A stretch of DNA of 64,000 nucleotides from NCBI RefSeq assembly GCF_016859285.1, contig NC_053402.1:2722003-2786002 (forward strand). Reading direction: 5' to 3'. Numbering within the stretch: position 1 is the stretch's first letter; each line of letters begins with the position of its first letter. The position numbers were made by a program, and so were the translations under genes. The notes under the pieces are model-generated. The model was not told the origin of the DNA. It was given only the letters and a program-made list of their open reading frames with translations, and made no database searches. This DNA is from Xiphias gladius (Eukaryota > Chordata > Actinopteri > Istiophoriformes > Xiphiidae). Shown piece after piece: positions 13,501-24,800 of the stretch.

Positions 13501-14376
13501 TTAGCGGAAGGATCCATCATTACCCTTTACACCGGATACCGTATAAATCATTTTACAGTTAAAAATAGCTTCCAACTGCCCAATTCAAGCAAAAATTGGG
13601 GAAATAAAGGGTGCTTCTGCTCCAAACTTCAGGAATCTCAAGGCTTTTGTCCAGGAATGATTCCCCAGACATCATTCACCAAACCACGACCAGCTTCTAA
13701 GGTCCATTAAGGCAGTGGTTACCAATCATTATGGCTTGTGACTTCTTAAATTTGAACATAGTCTTCTTGCCAATGGACAGCAAAGGTTATGACCTTAGTG
13801 TATTTAATGTATTAGTGTTTTTTGCATCAGCAACCATCAGTAACCATATAACATATTATTGCTCATGTTGGTAGACTCATACTAGGTCCAATATATTCAT
13901 CACACATCTGCAGTGCTAATAGGTCACTGTGGTTCACATATATGACAAAAACCCAATTTTACTCTCCTTAAAAGAAACAACTGATTTAATCAGTTTAATT
14001 TAATCCTGCTTCTGTGGGTTTAGAAATTATCAATCAGTCTGATTTATAATTTCGACACCCAGAGAAGCAGCAAATAGTCCAGAATAAGAAAGGTTTGATT
14101 AAGATAACATGATGCTTTTCTGGATGGAAAAATCTTCTCTCTACCTACGTGTAAACCTAAGAAATATAAAAAGTCCATGTTTAGGAGTGGGGTTATCAAA
14201 AGTAATTCTGGGACATGTAAGAGATCAGTAACTGAAACTCAAGTAGATGAGGCAAGCTGATCATTAGAGGAGTAATATTCATTTCATATTTAATACATCA
14301 GGAGGAATGTAGTGTTAAATGGTGGATCACTAAGTAGTACAACACTGTGGGTCACCAGTCGCATCTCTGGTTCCGA

Positions 14377-14821
14377 CTACGTCTCCGAGCTCGGGGACGC
14401 GCCTGGAGACATGGACACGGAGGAGTGGTCGGTGTCCTCCATGTCTTTGTTGAAGCCACTGCCGGTACCGGAGGAGGAGGAGCGAGCCGTGGCAGACGCG
14501 CCCTCCCGCTCGCGCTTCTTCTGCTTCATGCGCCTGTTCTGGAACCAGATCTTCACCTGCGTCTCGTTGAGCTCCAGTGTGGCAGCGATCTCCACGCGTC
14601 GCGCCCGCGTCAGGTACTTGCTGAAGTGGAACTCCTTCTCCAGCTCCGTCAGCTGCCGCGTGCTGAAGTTGGTGCGCATGGCGTTGTTTTGGGCGCCGGC
14701 GAGGCTGAAGTCCGACACTTTGACTTGGAGGAAGGGGGGGGGGGGAACTGTTAGGAACTTATTCTATTTATGTAACTAACAAATAAACGAGCTGGATTTT
14801 ACGTATGCTTCGATGCTAAAA

Positions 14822-14854
<33 letters not shown>

Positions 14855-17325
14855 CATTATTACTAGTAATTACACCGATCAGTGTATATATGCGTGTGTA
14901 TATATACCATTCAGTCACAACATTAAAACCGGTAATTGGTTTGAATGCTGTGGCTGATTGGTGTATACCAACATGTCTTTCACGTTCATTAGAAATCAGG
15001 AAATAGACTGTTCCTGTTGGGTAAAAGTCACTTTTTTTTTCCTTGTTTTGTGTTTGTTGTGTGATTTGGTGTTCATAAATTTAGTTATTAATATTAATTG
15101 TCTGGGTTCGAGTAGGCTGATACTTTCAGTGCTAATCAGGATATTTAAACCAAGCTGGAACAACACGTGTTTCATTATCTGCACTGAAGTTATCTCCAGA
15201 CCAACACCTCACAATGGGAAAAGGGGAAAAGGGGGTGGGGTGCTTTAAAAGATAACAGACCAGGACAGACTTCCCAGGGCGAAATAACACGTTGCTATAT
15301 CCATTAAAAAAAGAGAGAGAGACGCACAAAGAGAAAGGGGGGGGGGGGGGGCATCTCAGACGTCGGAGACCATAGTTGACTCAGGTAGACCTGTTAACCT
15401 GCTAGATATGACAGCATACTGAAAAGGTCCTGAAAACACACACACGCCTTTATTTGATCGTATTTTTAAAAGACAAAATCTGAGTAGTTACGTTTACGTC
15501 GTAATGAAAAAAATTTAAAAAAATCTTATGCGATACTGCATATGCGGATCAGGAATGACTACATAAGCAATACAGTATGGTAAGGGTCATAATTTCATTT
15601 TAAACTGTCCTCGTCCATTTGTTTAAAACCAGCTTGTCATAATTCAACGTAGTTTTTTACTTGATGGAGGTTGCGCAGCCAATTTGAGTGTACTTAATTT
15701 GAAAAGAACAATATGTTTTCTTTTATTTACGGTACAGCAAAATGATATGTTTTTAGTCATAATAAAAAATATAATTCTATAATATATATCTGTATATACA
15801 CATATATAAATATATAGATATAGATGTAATGCCACGTTCAGAACCATTAGCACATGTCAAATTGTTTTGTTACATTTTAGTTCTGCGTTTGCTTAAAGTA
15901 AAACGACATTAAGACGTGAATGATTAAGACAAGTGAACATAGAAGGAAAAGAAAGAAAGAAAACTAAAATTCACATTATAAAGACATACAAAGAAAATTC
16001 AAACTGAGGCCTGCAGGGGGAAAAAATACTCTCAAGACGAAATTAATGTCTTCATTTATCAGAATGAAGCTCGTGCTGTTACAGAAATTCGATTTTCTAT
16101 AAAACTGTATATATAAAACTTCATAGTCTGTCCTGGAAAGTTTTCTGTTTCACACTGTGTTGCTGACTGTAGGTTATATTTTTCCTGTATTTTCTCTCAG
16201 CTACTCATAAACGGTCGACTTTTCTTAGAATAAGCAACGTCTTGGCTGCAGCATTTCCCAGGACAGCCACTTTGATAAATGCAAAAGAGGCCACAGCTCC
16301 CACATCTTCAGACTTCTGCTGGAAACCTGACAGTTTACTAGGCTATTAAATGTGTAGTCTGGACATGTTATTAACTGCAGGCCCAGCCCCTTGATAATGC
16401 TGCTTTGATTGTGACCTTAAAGTCGCCAAAACGGACCAGTTTTGGGCAGGAAAATCACAAACCCTCTCTTACCTGTCTTGGGCGGGTTCCTCTTCACCTT
16501 CATCCAGTCGAAGGTCTGTCCCTGGCCTGCCTGCTGGCCCTCCTCATCTCCCCTCTCTCGGTCCTGAGAGACCGGCAGCTCCCCGTAACCTCCACCGTGG
16601 GGAAGCCCCAGGTAGCCCGCTGCATCCAGACCCCCGCCGAGCTGGTGCGGGTACTGCGATCCTGCCAGAGCGCCCTGAGGCCCGCAGTAGGCCCCGGCCA
16701 GGGCCCCGTAGCTGGGGCCGACGGTGGGGGCCGAGCTGGGGAAGGTTGATTGATGATAGTAGGTTGAGGCCACAGACTCCTCCATGAAATACTGAGGGTG
16801 AACGCTGTTGGTAGGGCCCGTCGTGGCAACATACTCCGAGTTTGTAGCACATGTTTGGCCCGCATAGGCCCCGGTGTTGTCGTTATTCCCTTTATTATAG
16901 GGGTGCAATATTCCGCTTTGTAAGCTTTGGGTTTGTTGAAGGTGGGGATGATGATGGTAGCCGTTGTGCGTCTGCTGATGCTGTTGTTGTTCATGATGAT
17001 GATGATGATGTGGACGTTGCTGATGATGCTGTGTCGCCCCTGTGGCCCCATGCACTCCTCCGGCCGTCCCTTCTCCGGTGCCCCCGTACAGCCGTGCATC
17101 CCCGGTGTAACTTGTGCTGTCACTTCTCGTCCCAGTAACGGGAGATGGGGAGCCGGTGGGTCCCGTGTGGAAGGCCACCGGGAAGCTCTGATGCTGGTCC
17201 AGAGGGTGGTGATGGTGATGCAGATGATGATGATGGTTGTGGTGTCCAGATTTGGGCGCAGAATACGCCCCGGTGGCCGGTCTATTACAAATGGAGTATT
17301 CCAAAAACGAGTTCATGTTGTCCAT
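14377..17325 (-). CDS. hoxb1a: Hoxb1a homeodomain transcription factor, two exons
   Basis: Homeobox paralogue-group-1 transcription factor that sets rhombomere 4 and facial neuron identity in the hindbrain; it acts in the nucleus with Pbx and Meis/Prep. Exon 1 is 16473-17325 and exon 2 is 14377-14723 (stop TAG at 14377-14379). Donor ACAG|GTAAG and acceptor CCAAG|TC join in phase 1, giving 399 residues. The N-terminus [15 protein letters not shown] is typical of Hoxb1. The hexapeptide TFDWMK is at about residues 271-276 and the homeodomain at about 297-356, with helix 3 [17 protein letters not shown] intact. The protein is longer than I expect for fish Hoxb1, because exon 1 carries His-rich runs ([10 protein letters not shown] and more) and Gln/Gly-rich stretches. 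The start is chosen for the conserved [10 protein letters not shown]. An r4 autoregulatory element lies about 0.9 kb upstream. The 'a' assignment is inferred; the Hoxb1 identity is very secure. Confidence 0.97.
14724..16472 (-). other. hoxb1a: hoxb1a intron 1
   Basis: The single hoxb1a intron, about 1.75 kb, with donor GTAAGAG and a C-rich polypyrimidine tract before the acceptor AG at 14724-14725. It holds a TTA trinucleotide repeat (14825-14855), a fragment of a dispersed fish repeat (about 14909-14990), a G17 run near 15337-15353, and otherwise AT-rich unique sequence. No convincing enhancer motif cluster was noticed. Confidence 0.85.
14825..14855. repeat. (TTA)n microsatellite in hoxb1a intron
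   Basis: About 10 TTA units close to the intron's acceptor end. Confidence 0.9.
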
Positions 17326-18044
17326 GCAGACAGAGGCACGGTTGGACTGAATAAAGTTTCGAAATGACCAGAAAGAAGTGGGAACCTAGAGATGGAGTTA
17401 TTGGAAATTGCTTGGAAAAATATCAAACATCGAAAAATTCCATCAAAAAGTGTAAATTGAGTCAAAAGTGTAAATTACAGCAAATAGTATGATGGTAAAT
17501 CATACGGTTAAACGAAAAATAATCATGGGAAAAAATAAAACTAAACCTCCAAAAGAAAATATGTATCTGTGGGATGGAAAATGAAAAACCCGTAAACTGT
17601 AATTTTTTTTTAGCAGAATCAAGGAAAAAGTAAAAATAGAAACAGCAGAAACTTGCGATGTTGAGGAAAAGAAAGCGAAGGCTGCACGTCCCCTCAGCCG
17701 GAGTGCTCTGCTGTGATGTGTGGCGGTGTGTGTGTGCGTAAACGGAAGGCCTGTCATTAGCTCAACTCGAATTGCGTTTCCAACGGCTCATCGGTGACAG
17801 TGGAAAGTACCGCGAGAAGACAGAAAAGAGTCAAGTCACCTCTTCGACTCCACGCAGGTTACACACTGTCTTCCTCCATGCTATCTTTCCCCCCTAGACC
17901 CTCTGTTTTCCACTGTTTTCCGTGACTCTCCTTCTCTCCTCTCTTTCTCTTTTACGTCTCTGCCTTCCTTACCTCTGCCGCGGGTCACGTGACTCCCCGT
18001 GCTGAGACTGTGGTGAGCGGAGGCCAGAAGTTTGTCAGCCAGTG

Positions 18045-18048
<4 letters not shown>
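17326..18048 (-). promoter_or_regulatory. hoxb1a proximal upstream and 5' leader region
   Basis: Sequence between the start codon and the GT microsatellite. It contains a palindromic E-box GTCACGTGAC (17984-17993, USF/TFE type) and C/T-rich tracts near 17880-17975. No clear TATA box was found, so the transcription start is not placed. Confidence 0.5.

Positions 18049-18121
<73 letters not shown>
18049..18121. repeat. (GT)n microsatellite in the hoxb1a upstream region
   Basis: About 36 uninterrupted GT units between the b1-ARE and the hoxb1a 5' end. It is long and pure, so length variation between individuals is likely. Confidence 0.97.
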
Positions 18122-18126
<5 letters not shown>

Positions 18127-18189
18127 GAGAGGAGGGGGACCTTTCGATTCAGGAGTGGAGTTCGAGCGCGCGCGGTACTGGCGCACGCG

Positions 18190-18280
18190 CCTCATCCATC
18201 ACTTGCCGTGACATTAGCACGACAAAGAGACTTCAATCAAATCGGCCCATCAATCTGATATCAGCACGGATCTGTCAGAG
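18190..18280 (-). promoter_or_regulatory. Hoxb1 rhombomere-4 autoregulatory element (b1-ARE)
   Basis: Read on the gene's strand, this stretch has in order: a Meis/Prep site (plus-strand CTGTCA at 18272-18277); Pbx/Hox repeat AGATTGATGG (18247-18256); a second repeat TTTGATTGAA (18232-18241); a Sox/Oct bipartite site CTTTGTCGTGCTAATG (18212-18227); and Pbx/Hox repeat TGATGGATGA (18192-18201). The same parts and a near-identical Sox/Oct core are known from the mouse, chick and pufferfish Hoxb1 r4 enhancer, where Hoxb1/Hoxa1-Pbx-Meis complexes maintain r4 expression. It lies about 0.87-0.95 kb upstream of the ATG, with a long GT microsatellite between it and the gene. Confidence 0.9.
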
Positions 18281-18299
18281 CAAAGAGAGAGGCAGAGAA

Positions 18300-21200
18300 T
18301 AAAAGAGGGGCTGTGAGCCGGCCTGCTGCTTCCAAACCTCCCCCCTGCGAAATGCTCCCAGAAATAACACAATATAACCAATGTACTGTACAGTGGCACA
18401 ATGGTACTGGTTCTTCAGGGTCCTATTAATACAACTTTTCACTACTAATACATACTGCTGCTACAGGTCAAGTCAGGGTTATTCACCAAACATTTCTCAA
18501 AATCCTCTCATTATGTTATTACTATTACTGCTGCTGGTATTAGTATGATAACTACTACTAGTCAGTACAAGTGTTAGTGTAATTAATTAAAGGATAATTC
18601 TGGTTTATTATAACTTTGGTCTTATTTTTGTAGCTCTGTCCATCATGTATTTTCTTTACAATTGCATTGTTTGCACCAAAGTAATTTCTGAGATCTCAGC
18701 GCGTCATTACTACAACAAAGTCTGATGGGGAAAGAAAGGTGAGCACTCTAAGACACGTAACGCTCAGTATAAACAATGTACCACTGAATTTCTGAGACAC
18801 ATAACTACTGCATATTTTCCTGCATGTCACCCAAAAATGTGTACAGAGTCTGTAGATTTCAGATAGAGCACCATGTTTGAATCAATGGCTGCAAACTGTA
18901 ACAAGTACTAGTTCATTTGAGTCTTTCTCTTCAGCTCTGAAGGACACATCTTTCTAAATTTAGAAAATCTGGGAACCTTACTGGGACTACTCCGGCACAG
19001 AGAAAGCCCAGAGATTGATTTCCAGTTGATTTCAGACTCAGAACTGTAGAAACACTTTTATCTGCTGTATTTTATTGGCCAAATTATGGAACCTATATGC
19101 TGTACATGTCTTTAGAGATAACTCGGCTATGTAACCGTCACTGTTATTCACTGTTTGGATAACAATGAAAGTATTACTTACAAAAAAAAGGAAAGAGGAG
19201 TCCAATAATCATAAACAAACTATTGTTATTGCTATTATTAACCCAATTTGCACATGAAAACTGTATGGTATATGCACAATTTTAGCAAGTATGAGAGATC
19301 AAAGTCGATCATGGAAGTGGGTCTGCAACTGTGATGGATATTTACAACGGACAGTTTTGGCAGTAATTTTACAGTTTGCCTCAATTGTCTTTCAAAGTAC
19401 ACAAGTTTGACTAGTCTTTGGAGGCTGTCTGATTGTTTGTATTTTTTGCCCCATTGGACGTCCTTGTGGTCATGTTGCCACATTCCAAATTCTCAGCAAT
19501 TTACTTAGTGAGAGCAGTGTTATTTTTATCAATAGGAATGGTGGCCAAAACCGACAAAAATAAGACAAGTTATAATAAAATGCAGCTAAGATCACTAATG
19601 TGAAAAGAACCAAAACTGTGTGTTCATTTGTAATGAGGTGTAATGTGTTTTTTATATTCTAGAGCTGGCCGTGGCACATGGTAAGTCCCAGATAACTAAA
19701 TAGGAGCATAAAACAGCTCCTATTTATTTTATACTCCTTGAGCTTTCTAACTTTGGGTGTGGTTCACCAAAGGCTAGGACATGTGTGAATAGCTTTATAG
19801 TTCAAACAGACACTGCCAGTGTTTGAGAGAAACAATTTATTGACTTGGACTGTAAATCTGCTGTGAACGCCAACACTGTGAAACTAACACTGTGCTGAGT
19901 GCCAGCTGTTCAGCTCTGACAATCTAAAATTAGTCAGTGTGTGGCTGACGGACTGACTGACTGACCTCCTCTGTAACATCCAGCACTAACTAAATATCTA
20001 CATGACACACTAAGTTCATCTTTTGTCTCTGTTTAAAGAGAAATTTTAAAGAGAGAAACTTGCTTTTTTTTTGTGCTTTGCAACAAATTTCCCTATTCTC
20101 CATCCTTACTTCACTAACACTGATCGTCAATTTAAAAACTATTGATTTGACTATATCTCCTCTTTGCACATTTTCCTTACAGAAGGCAGGAAATCTTTCT
20201 ATGGATCAAAAGGTTTGTATTGATCATGCAAAGCATCAAAGAGAGCCTGATCACTGGGACTTTTGGGAATCAGTTTACTTTTCAACAATTGGATTGGGAG
20301 GCCATAGATTTCGGATTGCTGCATGTGCATGTGCAAGTGTATGTGTGAGAGTGTGTGTGTTTGCTAATTGAATGAATGGGCTGATCTGTTATAGAAATGA
20401 GGTTAAGGCAGACAGGAGGCCTTCTGGTCAACCAAACCCTGCCGGTCCAGCAGGACAGGAAGCAGGGAACGCCTTGACAACAACACAATGCACTCTGTGA
20501 GTTTGTGTGTGTAAAACAATGGCCTGCAACAGTGCACATGATTGAAGTTTTTACATAGAGGACAGTTTTTTCTCTGAGTGTACTTCTTTTATCCTTGAAT
20601 TGTACCACTATAAAGACATTTTTCACTTTCTTTCTTTCTTTCTTTCTTTCTTACCCAACAAGAGCAAAAGAACAAAACTTTATCAAGTCCATATCAAATG
20701 TTGCTCATGAAGTGTGTGTTTCAAAGTTTGGACTCCTTGTCATTACTGACACCCCCCACCCACCCACCCCCCATTACTGCCCCCAATGAACCCGACATCC
20801 ATGTTTTCCCTCAAGACACTCTGTAAAGGCCTTGGCAGCAGACACACAGTCATCCCACTGCCAAAACGCAATCAGGACAAGTAGCGTGGGCGTGCGACAA
20901 GGACCGAGGTTAATGATCAGTGAGGGGCTGAAAGGAAAAAGAGGGAGAGCGAGTGGGCAGGAAGTCTGTAGAAACAGACTGGGACAAGAGGAAGATTAAA
21001 TGACACCCACATGGCTGTCTGGGTGGTGGAGATGCTACAGGAGAGTGAAAGAGAGAGAGAGAGAGGTCAGATGGTCAGAACTCAAATGTGTCGTTGTGTT
21101 TACATTTTTTAAATTCATGTAATATTCAGTTTTACTTTTGTTAATTCATTCTTTGCTAAAAAAAAGTGTGTGAGTGTTTATTAAGTTTTCTAGGTTAACA

Positions 21201-21543
21201 TGTAGTGTTCATGAGCTGCGATTAAATCATTGTTTTATACGCATTCAGTTGTCTGACAAACAAAAACTACTTAAATGAAAACAACTATATTGTGAATTAA
21301 GCTGTATTAATACACAGAGACGGTGACCACAGAGAGCAGAGAGCAGGAGGGGACAGAACGGGCTGACACCATACAGAGTAACTGGATTTGTGTGTAGCCT
21401 AGGCGGGGCTGTGTGGCAGCAAAGTTAATATAACTTCCTGTTGTCTCGAACTTTTTCTGTCATCATGCATTTTAAACGTCGATACAGCCGATGATACAGT
21501 ACAGTTGTTGTCATTAACCTGTTTTTATGTTGATTTTCTCAGA
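18300..21543. other. hoxb1a distal upstream, no gene seen
   Basis: Mostly unique AT-rich sequence with a TTTC tetranucleotide run (20629-20651), C-rich CCCACC low complexity near 20750-20782, and a GA run near 21050-21065. The DR2 candidate is at 21064-21077. Confidence 0.5.
21064..21077 (+). promoter_or_regulatory. Candidate DR2 retinoic-acid response element upstream of hoxb1a
   Basis: AGGTCA-GA-TGGTCA: two AGGTCA-type half-sites spaced by 2 bp, about 3.7 kb upstream of the hoxb1a ATG. A 5' DR2 element restricting Hoxb1 to r4 is known in mouse and chick, though closer to the gene. A single motif match; function is inferred. Confidence 0.35.
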
Positions 21544-21840
21544 TTCAATTCAATTCAATTCAATTCTATCTATATAGCGCCAAATCATAACATAGGTTAT
21601 CTCAGGGCACTTTTCATGTAGAGCAGGTCTAGACCAGACTCTTTATAGCTATATTTACAGAGACCCAACATTCCCCCATGAGCAAGCACCTGGAAACAGT
21701 GGTGAGGAATAACTCCCTTTGAACAGGTAGAAACTTCGAACAGAACCCGGCTCATGGTGGGCGGCCATCTGCCCCAACCAGCTGTGTTGAGAGAGAGAAG
21801 GAGAAAAAGGGGGGGGCATGACATCCCAACCATGAAACAA
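21541..21840. mobile_element. Dispersed teleost repeat with CAATT pentanucleotide edge
   Basis: Starts in a (CAATT)n run and continues into a sequence familiar from many fish genomes (a TATATAGCGCCAAATC block, ...CCCAACATTCCCCCATGAGC, ...GGCTCATGGTGGGCGG). No coding capacity; SINE-like or LINE-tail-derived. Class uncertain. Confidence 0.65.
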
Positions 21841-24800
21841 TGATTTGGTCAGCCGGGCTGTCTGTCTGAGTCTTTACCTGTTGGCAGTATCAACAAGACT
21901 GCATCAGTCTTGTTGGTTTGCCAACTGAGAAGAGGGTGAGGATAAAGGGTTTTAGCCATTTCCATGTTATTCAGCTGCTTCACCATAGACAGAGGTCCCT
22001 ACAAAAATGACCTGGAGACTCCAATTGTTTTCGCATTAAAAATGGCGTTTTAAAATTTAGACAAATGAACTTGGACATTGTCTCATTATCTCTATGATTC
22101 CTGCAATGTGGTCAGATCCAAATATGCAAATTAGGCAGGCAGAGCTGGAGGACTTGTCAATAAACATGGTGCTTTTCAGGTCAAGGAAAGCAATGCTGCA
22201 GTTTGGGCTTTATAGCTACAGCTAAAGATTGTTTTCATCACTGATTAATCTGCAAATTGATTTTCTCACTTAATCATTTTGTCTTAAAAGCATCAGAAAA
22301 TAGCGAAAAAAGCTCATCACACTTCCCTAAAGCCTAACGTGATGTCATCAGAGTATTTGTTTTGCCAAATCAGCATAAAAAGATTAAGTTTACTATCAAA
22401 TAAAACAAAGAAAAACAAACAAATCCACACAACTGAGAGGCTGGAGCTGGGGAAGGTTTGTTATTTTTGCTTGAAACAGCAAACAAAAATTGACTTAAAA
22501 AACTCAAAACGATTATAAAAATAATCACCTTCTACTAGTCAGAGGCAGCAGCGGGCAGTGACAAAAAGCTGCAGTCAAGACTGTCATTTTCCAACAATCT
22601 TCATAGTCTGTACAGGATGTCACAGAAAGACACCCCGTTAGAGCAAATCCCAATTTAATAAAATGTAACAAGACTAATCTATTCAGCTTGTACTCAGCTT
22701 CCGTTTGTTTTAATAATGTTTTTCAGAATGACAGGGGAGACTATTAAAATGCTATATAGGCAATCTGTGATCTCTGTTTATGGTTTAACCTCCATATCAC
22801 ATGAATTTTCATGTAAAGCAGCATTAATATTGATTTGAGGCTTTATATAAATCAGCTGACCACACTTCATTGCTGTCCCTCTCAAAACTACAAAAATTAA
22901 TTCAAAACACTAATCAATAGTCAAAAATACTTGGGGAGGGGAAAGAAATACAAGACAACAGTTTTCATTATTATTATTTGTCAGGTATTTGGATTGTTAG
23001 GGCTTAATCTGCACAAATCTTATTTTTAAGAATCTTCACATCGTACTTATCAATAATTTTTGTGTCGCTTAATACTTCAAGAATTTAATTGGTAATATTC
23101 ATATTGTAAGCTAGAACCATCATAGGTTGTCAGTAGTCTATAATAACTATCTGCAATATACAGTAAACTGAGCCTCTCTGTCTAATAAAAGTCACCAACA
23201 ACCACACACCACTTAGTCTGTTAACAGAATGCATCTTCATAGAGAAAAGTCTAACTTATAAAATCAAAATCTCACCAATTAAACAAAAAATAAAAAGTTT
23301 CTATGAATCGCCATGTTGTTGAGCCAGCTTCTAAACCAATGGGTTCCTAGATCAGGTTTCCTCATTATGCTCTAAACACTGCAGCCACCTTGATCTCTTG
23401 AGGTTACGAAATGATATTAGAGCAAATCAGGGTTAAGACTGTCCTGTAAAAAACAATCACGTCGGTCATCTGTGCAAGTAGCTTACTATGAGCCATAGAT
23501 CCATTTTATTATTACCTCTATCAGTCATAGTACTTATGACAGGAGCAAAGGAGGAAGTAAGTTGTATATAAACAATGAATGTCCACTTGCCGCTAGTATG
23601 CTCGTGTGGGTCATATTGTTACCATGACAACGAAAGTCTGGTATGTCTGCTGCTACTACGCTCCTATGGGTTGTATCTGAGGGTAGGGACGAATGACCTA
23701 TATGGTCGTTTAGGTTGGAGGACCTGTTGTTGGGGATCAAGGACGGAAATGTAACCACCACGCATTATGCAGCAATTGCCGGTTATCAGTTCCACCGAAC
23801 AAGCCTCTTGTCGTGATTAAGACGTCCTGTCCGTCAGTATTTTCAAGATTACAGGCACATGCTTTATATTGTATTATGCATCTGTTCCAGAACACAGAAC
23901 ACAAGAATCGAATGAAACATTTCCATAAAAAGCTTACTGGCAAGTGCATATACAGTTAGGTTGATGAATATTTGGACAGTGACACCACCACAGTGGATCT
24001 GAAATGAAGCCATCAAGATGTGACTGATTTTATATTTCATTATTCATTGACTTTCAAACTCACCAGAATTCTTGTATTTCACAGGTCAGTTGATACATTA
24101 TGTATTGCACTTTTTATAATTGATACCAATGTGTTTAATGTGAGCAAAGAATTACCCTAATATGTGAGCATTTGATTGTATTCATGTTGAGTCTGTCATG
24201 TTATGAACATTTTCATGTTGTATAGTGTGAGAGTAGAGTGTGTATCTGTGTAGAGGCTATCTATGTAGAGTGTGTATCTATGTAATCTTTTACCTTATCA
24301 TCATACACTAGAATCAGTTCATAAAAAGATTTGTTCAAAAGAATTGTTCACCAAATTGTTCAGTGCTTGACCAAAACACTCCGACTGTGCAGTCCCACTT
24401 GCTGAACTGAAACAAGGCCAAAAGGTGAATATTCCTCATCATCCCTTGCTTCCAGAACCAGAAGTGCTTTCGCTTTGACAAACACACCAAACTGTTTATA
24501 ATTCTTGATATTTTAAAACTTTCCTTGCTGAAAATGAATGATGAACGCTTGTTTTTAGTGACTTATAAGTCTTTTTAACCGATCTACAGTTCGGGGTTAC
24601 TCTTGAACCTGCCGGGCCTGATTCTGGCAGTTTGAGCCGCTGACTGTCACTCAGGACTCACATTTGAGTGCAGTATGTTCAGTGAACGAATCACTGAACA
24701 AGCACCGTTACCTCAAAGTGAAAGGATCTGAGACAGTCTCCAGCCAGATCTGCCTAATATAGAAATATATTTTGTCCAGTAGGCTACATGATCAAGCAGC

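Larger units (their letters stand above)
8432..14376. other. hoxb1a 3' flank, no gene seen
   Basis: Contains a short dispersed-repeat fragment (about 8925-8985, CTTTATTGGC...), a GT microsatellite (10533-10586), poly-A runs (9418-9433, 11221-11235) and a T22 run (13242-13263). AGGTCA-4-GGTTCA is at 13921-13936. The repeat-poor segment 11.5-14.3 kb may include the hoxb1a 3' UTR; the first AATAAA on that strand that I found is near 12642-12647, which is distant. Confidence 0.5.

Noticed and set aside
1..14376. Looked for exons of skap1, the usual neighbour of hoxb1a
   Set aside because: No exon with recognisable PH or SH3 sequence and splice sites was seen.
14312..14779. Plus-strand ORFs of 135-155 residues opposite hoxb1a exon 2
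   Set aside because: Antisense shadows of the homeobox; GC-rich coding sequence on the other strand keeps them open.
16500..17123. A 207-residue minus-strand ORF in another frame of hoxb1a exon 1
   Set aside because: Overlaps the real exon in a shifted frame and has no Hox motifs.
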